A stretch of 64,000 bases of DNA from an uncultured Prevotellaceae bacterium (GTDB lineage: Bacteria > Bacteroidota > Bacteroidia > Bacteroidales > Bacteroidaceae): the NCBI GenBank assembly GCA_900316445.1, contig ONCZ01000003.1, positions 55,410 through 119,409 of the forward strand, in the 5' to 3' direction. Shown here piece by piece: positions 60,058 to 64,000 of this stretch (its first letter is position 1; each line of letters starts with the position of its first letter). Made by a program: the position numbers and the translations under genes. A model generated the notes under the pieces. That model saw only the letters and a list, made by a program, of their open reading frames with translations, had not been told where the DNA came from and made no database searches.

Positions 60058-61041
60058 ATGTCAGCAAAAACCCAACATAACAACATTCTGCTCGCCGTAG
60101 CAGGCTTTATCGCAGTCGTGATCATCGTGGCCATCATCGGATTCTTAGCCCTCGACCGTACTCCCGACATCATCCAGGGTCAGGTGGAGGTTACTGAATA
60201 CCGTGTGTCAAGTAAGGTGCCTGGTCGTATCCTCGAACTCCGTGTGAGTGAGGGTGACTATGTGAAGGCCGGGGATACCCTCGCCATCCTCGACGCCCCG
60301 GAGGTGCGTGCGAAGATGGAGCAGGCTCGCAGTGCCGAGAGTGCTGCCGCCGCCCTCGAGTTGAAAGCCCAGAACGGTGCCCGTAAGGAACAGATCCAGG
60401 GTGCCTACAGTGTGCTCCAGCAGGCGAAGGCCGGCTATGAGATTGCCGAGAAGTCCTACCAGCGCATCCAGCGTCTCTACGACGAGGGCGTGATGAGTGC
60501 CCAGAAGCGCGATGAGGTCTATGCCAACTACAAGGCTATGGAGGCTCAGATGAAGGCCGCCCAGAGTCAGTACGACATGGCCGTCAACGGTGCCCGTATG
60601 GAAGACAAACTCGCTGCCTCTGCCCAGGTAGGTCGTGCCAAGGGCGCCGTGCAGGAGGTGAACAGCTATATCCACGAGACGGTGCAGATCGCACAGAAGG
60701 ATGGTGAGGTCGCCAATATCTATCCGAAGGTGGGCGAGCTTGTCGGCACAGGTTCTCCCATTATGTCGATTGCCGTGATGGATGATATGTGGGGCACATT
60801 CAACGTGCGTGAGGATCAGCTCAACGGCATGCAGGTGGGCTCAGAGTTCACCGTGTTTGTGCCAGCCTTCAACAAGGATATCAAGATGAAGGTCTACTAC
60901 CTGAAGGATCAGGGCTCCTATGCAGTCTGGAAGGCCACGAAGGCTAACGGCCAGTACGACCTGAAGACCTTCGAGGTCAAGGCCCGTCCCGTCGAGAAAC
61001 TCGACGGCCTCCGTCCCGGAATGTCACTGATAATTAAATAA
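60058..61041 (+). CDS. HlyD/EmrA-type membrane fusion (adaptor) protein
   Basis: A 327-residue periplasmic adaptor. N-terminal transmembrane helix at about 11-31 ('LLAVAGFIAVVIIVAIIGFL'), first half of the lipoyl domain 'VSSKVPGRILELRVSEGDYV' with 'GDTLAILDAPEV', a long alpha-hairpin about 85-205, the second lipoyl half 'GEVANIYPKVGELVGTGSP', and a beta-barrel part ending in 'LDGLRPGMSLIIK'. Links TolC to the inner-membrane permeases encoded next. Confidence 0.92.
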   Translation: MSAKTQHNNILLAVAGFIAVVIIVAIIGFLALDRTPDIIQGQVEVTEYRVSSKVPGRILELRVSEGDYVKAGDTLAILDAPEVRAKMEQARSAESAAAALELKAQNGARKEQIQGAYSVLQQAKAGYEIAEKSYQRIQRLYDEGVMSAQKRDEVYANYKAMEAQMKAAQSQYDMAVNGARMEDKLAASAQVGRAKGAVQEVNSYIHETVQIAQKDGEVANIYPKVGELVGTGSPIMSIAVMDDMWGTFNVREDQLNGMQVGSEFTVFVPAFNKDIKMKVYYLKDQGSYAVWKATKANGQYDLKTFEVKARPVEKLDGLRPGMSLIIK

Positions 61042-61043
61042 CG

Positions 61044-61114
61044 ACAACGGATTAAACGGATTGAACGGATTTATTCTGTGCGCAGCAATCCGTGAAATCA
61101 GTGAAATCCGTTGT
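61044..61114. repeat. Dispersed hairpin (ACGGATTAN family), copy D
   Basis: 28-nt arms 61044-61071 and 61087-61114; the right arm is identical over 28 nt to that of copy C (50445-50472). Fills nearly the whole gap between adaptor and permease genes. Confidence 0.92.
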
Positions 61115-61122
61115 ATGAGAAT

Positions 61123-62292
61123 ATGAAATATCTAAGTTTAATTTGGACGGTTGCTCGGCGTGAATGTAAGATTCTGTATGTGAATCGCATTTACTTCTTC
61201 AGCATGGTCGTCTTTCCTCTGTTGACGATGGTGTTCTTCACCACGTTGATGAATGACGGCCTGCCGCAAGACATGCCCGTGGGTGTCGTAGACCTCGACA
61301 ACACCTCCACCAGCCGTTCGCTGGTGCAGAAGCTCGACGGCTTACAGAACTCGCAGGTCGTGGCCCATTACCCGTCGGTGGCAGCGGCTCGTCACGCCAT
61401 CCAGGAGAATGAGATTTACGGCTTCCTCTATATACCGAAGGGTACGACAGACCAGCTGCTCTCAGCCCGCCGTCCCAAGGTGTCGTATTATTACAGCCAG
61501 GTGTCGATCTCTGGCGGTTCGATGGTGATGAAAGACCTGAAGACCATCACCACCCTCGGTTCCGCAGGCGTCGGCATGGCCACGCTCAGCGCCAAGGGCA
61601 TGCCGCCACAGCAGATACAGGCATTCCTCCAGCCCATCAAGATCGACCTCCATCAGGTGGCCAATCCCTGGGGCAGCTACAATGTCTATCTCTCCACCGT
61701 CTTCGTTCCTGGCGTGATGATGCTCTTCATGTTCCTCATCTCAGCCTACTCGCTGGGCATGGAGCTGAAGTTCGGACGTGGTAAGGAGTGGCTCGCCAAG
61801 GCCGACAACAACATCGTCGTCGCCATCCTCGGCAAGTTCCTGCCTCAGGCGCTCATCTTCCTCACGCTCATCTTCTTCTACGAATACTACATCTACTGCG
61901 TCCTCGACTTCCCCCATCAGGGCGGGCTGTGGAAGATCACCCGCCTGGCTCTGCTCGAGGTGTTCAGCTCCATCGGCTTTGGTGTCTTCATCTTCGGTCT
62001 GATGCCATCGCTGCGTATGTCGATGAGTATCTGTTCGCTGTGGGCGATGCTCGGCTTCTCCATGGCTGGCTCCGCCTTCCCGATGATGGGCATGGACGAG
62101 CCTCTGCAGTCGCTCACGTGGCTCTTCCCCCTGCGCCACTACTATATGCTCTATCAGATCACCGTCTTCAACGGCTTCCCGCTGCTCGACGCGTGGTTCC
62201 ATTTCGTGGCGCTCGTGGCATTCATGCTCTCGCCATGGTTCGTCATCTACAAGATTAAAAACGCAATGCTCACCTATGTCTATATTCCGTAA
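61123..62292 (+). CDS. ABC-2 type permease, first of a pair
   Basis: A 389-residue inner-membrane protein of the YhiH/YbhR class. N-terminal helix 'YFFSMVVFPLLTMVFF', a large periplasmic part about 50-210 starting 'MPVGVVDLDNTSTSRSLV', then five C-terminal helices ('FVPGVMMLFMFLISAYSLG', 'FLPQALIFLTLIFFYEYYI', 'FSSIGFGVFIFGLMPSL'). ATG 61123 is preferred to the TTG at 61111 which lies in the repeat arm. The second permease gene overlaps by 17 nt. No ATP-binding subunit is encoded in the operon. Confidence 0.9.
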   Translation: MKYLSLIWTVARRECKILYVNRIYFFSMVVFPLLTMVFFTTLMNDGLPQDMPVGVVDLDNTSTSRSLVQKLDGLQNSQVVAHYPSVAAARHAIQENEIYGFLYIPKGTTDQLLSARRPKVSYYYSQVSISGGSMVMKDLKTITTLGSAGVGMATLSAKGMPPQQIQAFLQPIKIDLHQVANPWGSYNVYLSTVFVPGVMMLFMFLISAYSLGMELKFGRGKEWLAKADNNIVVAILGKFLPQALIFLTLIFFYEYYIYCVLDFPHQGGLWKITRLALLEVFSSIGFGVFIFGLMPSLRMSMSICSLWAMLGFSMAGSAFPMMGMDEPLQSLTWLFPLRHYYMLYQITVFNGFPLLDAWFHFVALVAFMLSPWFVIYKIKNAMLTYVYIP

Positions 62293-63586
62293 ACTCTCTT
62301 CCGTATTCCCCTCCTTGTTAAGGAGGGGCTTGGGGTGGTTATCCGATGCCGCCTACGTCTGGCGGTTTGAGATCTCGCAGGTGATCCGCGACGAGGGTGT
62401 ATTGCTGTTTTGCCTCGTCGTGCCGTTGCTCTATCCCATGCTCTACTCGTGGATCTACAACAATGAGGTGGTTCACGAGGTGCCCGTCGCCGTGGTCGAC
62501 CTGTCGCACTCCCATCAGTCACGCCAGTTCATCCGCATGTGCGACGCCTCGCCCGATGTCCGTGTCGCCTACTATGCCGTCGATCTCGACGATGCCCAGT
62601 CGCTCGTCAGCCGTCAGGTGGTGAAGGGCATCTACTTCATCCCCGAGGACTTCGCCACCCATCTCAACCGTCTTGAGCAGGGCACCGTCAGCGTTTATTG
62701 CGACATGGCACTCATGCTCACCTACAAGGCCATCTACCAGACGGCAATGGCTGTCTCGCAGGAGATGGGCGCTGAGATACAGAAGAAACTCGCAGGCAAC
62801 TATACCGTCCGTGAAGACCTGATCACCACCAGTCCTTTGGAAGTCACAGATGTGGCCATCTTCAATCCCCAGGGCGGTTATGGCTCCTCTGTCCTGCCCG
62901 CAGTGCTCATCCTCATCATCCAGCAGACGCTGGTGCTCGGCATCGGTCTGGCGGCAGGTACGGCCCGTGAGCGCAGCCGTTACAGCGACCTCGTACCCAT
63001 CCACCGCTGTTACTCTTCGGTGATGCGCGTCATCTGCGGCAAGGCCCTCTGCTATCTCATGGTCTATGCCGTCATGGGCACGTTCCTCATCCTCGTCGTG
63101 CCGCGGATATTCCACTTCCCGCAACTTGCCGCCTGGCAGGATCTGCTGGCGATGATGATACCCTATCTGCTTTCGTGCGTCTTCTTCGGCATGACGGTGT
63201 CCTGTCTGGTTCACTACCGTGAGAATGTCATGTTGCTTGTGGTGTTCCTCTCGCTGCCGCTGCTCTTCCTGAGCGGCATTTCGTGGCCGCAGTCGGCCAT
63301 TCCGGGCTACTGGCAGGGTGTCTCCTGGCTCTTCCCCTGCACCTTCGGCATCCGGGCCTACACCCGTCTCAACTCGATGGGTGCCACGCTTGGTGATGTT
63401 GTATTCGAGGTACGTTGCCTCTGGGCACTCGTTGTGTCCTACCTCTTCATGGCCTACCTGGTCTACGGCTTTGAGATGCGTCTCTCGCGCCGTCACTCCA
63501 AGGAACGCATGGCCGTCCTCCAGAAGAAGCGCCAAGTCCGTTCCGTCTTAAAGGAAAAGCCCAGCATCAATATAGCAAACAAATAA
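62276..63586 (+). CDS. ABC-2 type permease, second of a pair
   Basis: A 436-residue inner-membrane permease, paralogous in layout to its neighbour: helix about 43-60 ('GVLLFCLVVPLLYPMLYSW'), periplasmic domain beginning 'VPVAVVDLSHSHQSRQFIR', and five C-terminal helices ('AVLILIIQQTLVLGIGLAAG', 'YLMVYAVMGTFLILVVP', 'MLLVVFLSLPLLFLSGIS'). The ATG overlaps the previous gene by 17 nt. Codons about 11-22 ('PSLLRRGLGWLS') come from a CCCCTCCT palindrome element near the N-terminus. The two permeases probably form a heterodimer; the substrate is unknown. Confidence 0.9.
   Translation: MSIFRKLSSVFPSLLRRGLGWLSDAAYVWRFEISQVIRDEGVLLFCLVVPLLYPMLYSWIYNNEVVHEVPVAVVDLSHSHQSRQFIRMCDASPDVRVAYYAVDLDDAQSLVSRQVVKGIYFIPEDFATHLNRLEQGTVSVYCDMALMLTYKAIYQTAMAVSQEMGAEIQKKLAGNYTVREDLITTSPLEVTDVAIFNPQGGYGSSVLPAVLILIIQQTLVLGIGLAAGTARERSRYSDLVPIHRCYSSVMRVICGKALCYLMVYAVMGTFLILVVPRIFHFPQLAAWQDLLAMMIPYLLSCVFFGMTVSCLVHYRENVMLLVVFLSLPLLFLSGISWPQSAIPGYWQGVSWLFPCTFGIRAYTRLNSMGATLGDVVFEVRCLWALVVSYLFMAYLVYGFEMRLSRRHSKERMAVLQKKRQVRSVLKEKPSINIANK
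62308..62328. repeat. CCCCTCCT palindrome inside the second permease gene
   Basis: Arms CCCCTCCTT and AAGGAGGGG around GTT, followed by GGGGTGGTT, which resembles the GACCACCCC end of the other copies in reverse. Confidence 0.75.
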
Positions 63587-63612
63587 AGCCGCTATAATAT
63601 ATATGTACGCGA

Positions 63613-63650
63613 AAGAAGGCCGACAGCTCCGCTGCCAGCCTTCTTTTTCT
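63613..63650 (+). terminator. Terminator of the export operon
   Basis: AAGAAGGC and GCCTTCTT form the stem with a nested AGC/GCT stem, followed directly by TTTTCTTT, 27 bp after the permease stop. Confidence 0.75.
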
Positions 63651-63652
63651 TT

Positions 63653-63686
63653 CCCCTCCTGAGTAGGAGGGGCCAGGGGTGGTCTG
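63653..63686. repeat. CCCCTCCT palindrome element after the export operon
   Basis: Hairpin 63653-63672 (CCCCTCCT/AGGAGGGG) plus CCAGGGGTGGTCTG. One base different from the reverse complement of 53852-53885. Confidence 0.88.
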
Positions 63687-63690
63687 ATCC

Positions 63691-63732
63691 GCCTCCTTTT
63701 CACCTTTTCATTTTTTAATCTTTTAATTTTCA
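63691..63732. repeat. T-rich single repeat arm after the small peptide gene
   Basis: CTTTTCAC, CTTTTCATT and CTTTTAATTTT-type units of 8-10 nt reach the stop codon of the small minus-strand gene. Confidence 0.45.
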
Positions 63733-63840
63733 AAACGGTCCATACCCCATACAACTGGTAGTTCCTACCGCCGTCAGAAATGCTGTGAGCGCGGCTACTA
63801 TCACCTTCACCGCCATCTCAATAATTCTCTGCTTCTTCAT
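63730..63840 (-). CDS. 'Smalltalk'-type small peptide
   Basis: A 36-residue peptide read from the minus strand: basic start 'MKKQRIIEMAVKV', hydrophobic middle 'IVAALTAFLTAVGTTSC' and a short tail 'MGYGPF'. This pattern (basic start, one helix, 'TTSC' or 'GVTSC' near the end) is that of the Bacteroidales 'smalltalk protein' family, widespread but with no known role. The 'TTSC' could be a lipobox. GAGG lies about 8 nt before the ATG. Flanked on both sides by palindromic repeats. Too short for most gene finders. Confidence 0.75.
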   Translation of the reverse strand: MKKQRIIEMAVKVIVAALTAFLTAVGTTSCMGYGPF

Positions 63841-64000
63841 AATTTACCTCTTTTTTACTGCGCTTTGAGTATTTGTTTCTCCCCCTAAGTTAGGGGGAGC
63901 TAGAGGGGGTCTGCGCTCGGCTTTGCCGCTTGCTACCGAAGGGACGCAAGAACAAGCGATATCTCAGAGGCTGAGCGTGCGGCCGTTCAGACCACCCCCA
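63841..64000. repeat. Window-end segment with two palindrome-type elements
   Basis: No gene. 63879-63899 is a perfect palindrome (CTCCCCCTAA and TTAGGGGGAG around G) followed by AGGGGGTCTG; 63987-64000 begins another copy with CAGACCACCCC and runs off the window. Confidence 0.75.

Noticed and set aside
61788-62258. 156-codon plus-strand frame within the first permease
   Set aside because: Off-frame shadow rich in Arg, His and Pro; the permease frame has clear transmembrane helices and family motifs.
63548-63754. 68-codon minus-strand frame after the export operon
   Set aside because: Its sequence is made of the terminator and the CCCCTCCT element read in reverse ('PPLAPPTQEGK'), which gives open frames by composition only.

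Overview
The window looks like chromosome from a Bacteroidales bacterium, most probably Prevotella or a close relative. Evidence: fimbrillin-type lipoproteins; a PorE-like OmpA lipoprotein of the type IX secretion system (T9SS); C-terminal motifs of the kind 'WYDLSGRK...GVYINNGKK'; TAnnTTTG -7 promoter boxes with a TTTG -33 box about 20 bp upstream; the DUF4492-cydA-cydB order; and a 36-residue 'smalltalk'-type peptide. I recognise no tRNA, rRNA, CRISPR array or transposase.

Left part (1-36.7 kb, accessory surface genes). A fimbrillin gene (5' end outside the window), two fimbrial lipoprotein genes and a 4062-residue secreted protein are packed with 7-nt gaps or a 4-nt overlap and look like one operon. 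A 460-residue secreted protein follows. After a structured 398-bp gap come a minus-strand HU-related DNA-binding gene and a RelE/ParE-type toxin-antitoxin pair, then a second giant gene of 5957 codons. Both giants are built largely from degenerate 'G-N-V-(Y/F)-G-G-G' repeats that I read as a beta-solenoid. Eighteen bp after the second giant lie a membrane SpoIIE/RsbU-like phosphatase with its own kinase-like domain and a STAS protein.

Right part (38.6-64 kb, mostly core genes). folA and thyA (minus), an RsmF-like RNA methyltransferase (minus), an envelope/sigma operon (DUF6249-type protein, PspC, ECF sigma, DUF5056-like), porE-like and topB (minus), a metallophosphoesterase, a porin, a sodium:solute symporter, a zinc/cadmium-type P1B ATPase, the cytochrome bd genes (minus), a coiled-coil membrane protein, a TolC/HlyD/two-permease export operon, and the small peptide gene.

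Most unusual signal. The right half is sprinkled with imperfect hairpins whose arms are arrays of 7-9-nt degenerate repeats, plus a second family of CCCCTCCT...AGGAGGGG palindromes. They sit in intergenic gaps and, strikingly, in frame inside conserved genes (rsmF-like three times, porE-like, topB, the P-type ATPase twice with one nested, folA, an ABC permease) and, as single arms, just before the C-terminal motif of two secreted proteins. Hairpins in different genes share arm sequence, and one 28-nt arm is identical at two loci 10.6 kb apart. The biology most worth following is this repeat family and the two giant YGGG-repeat proteins.
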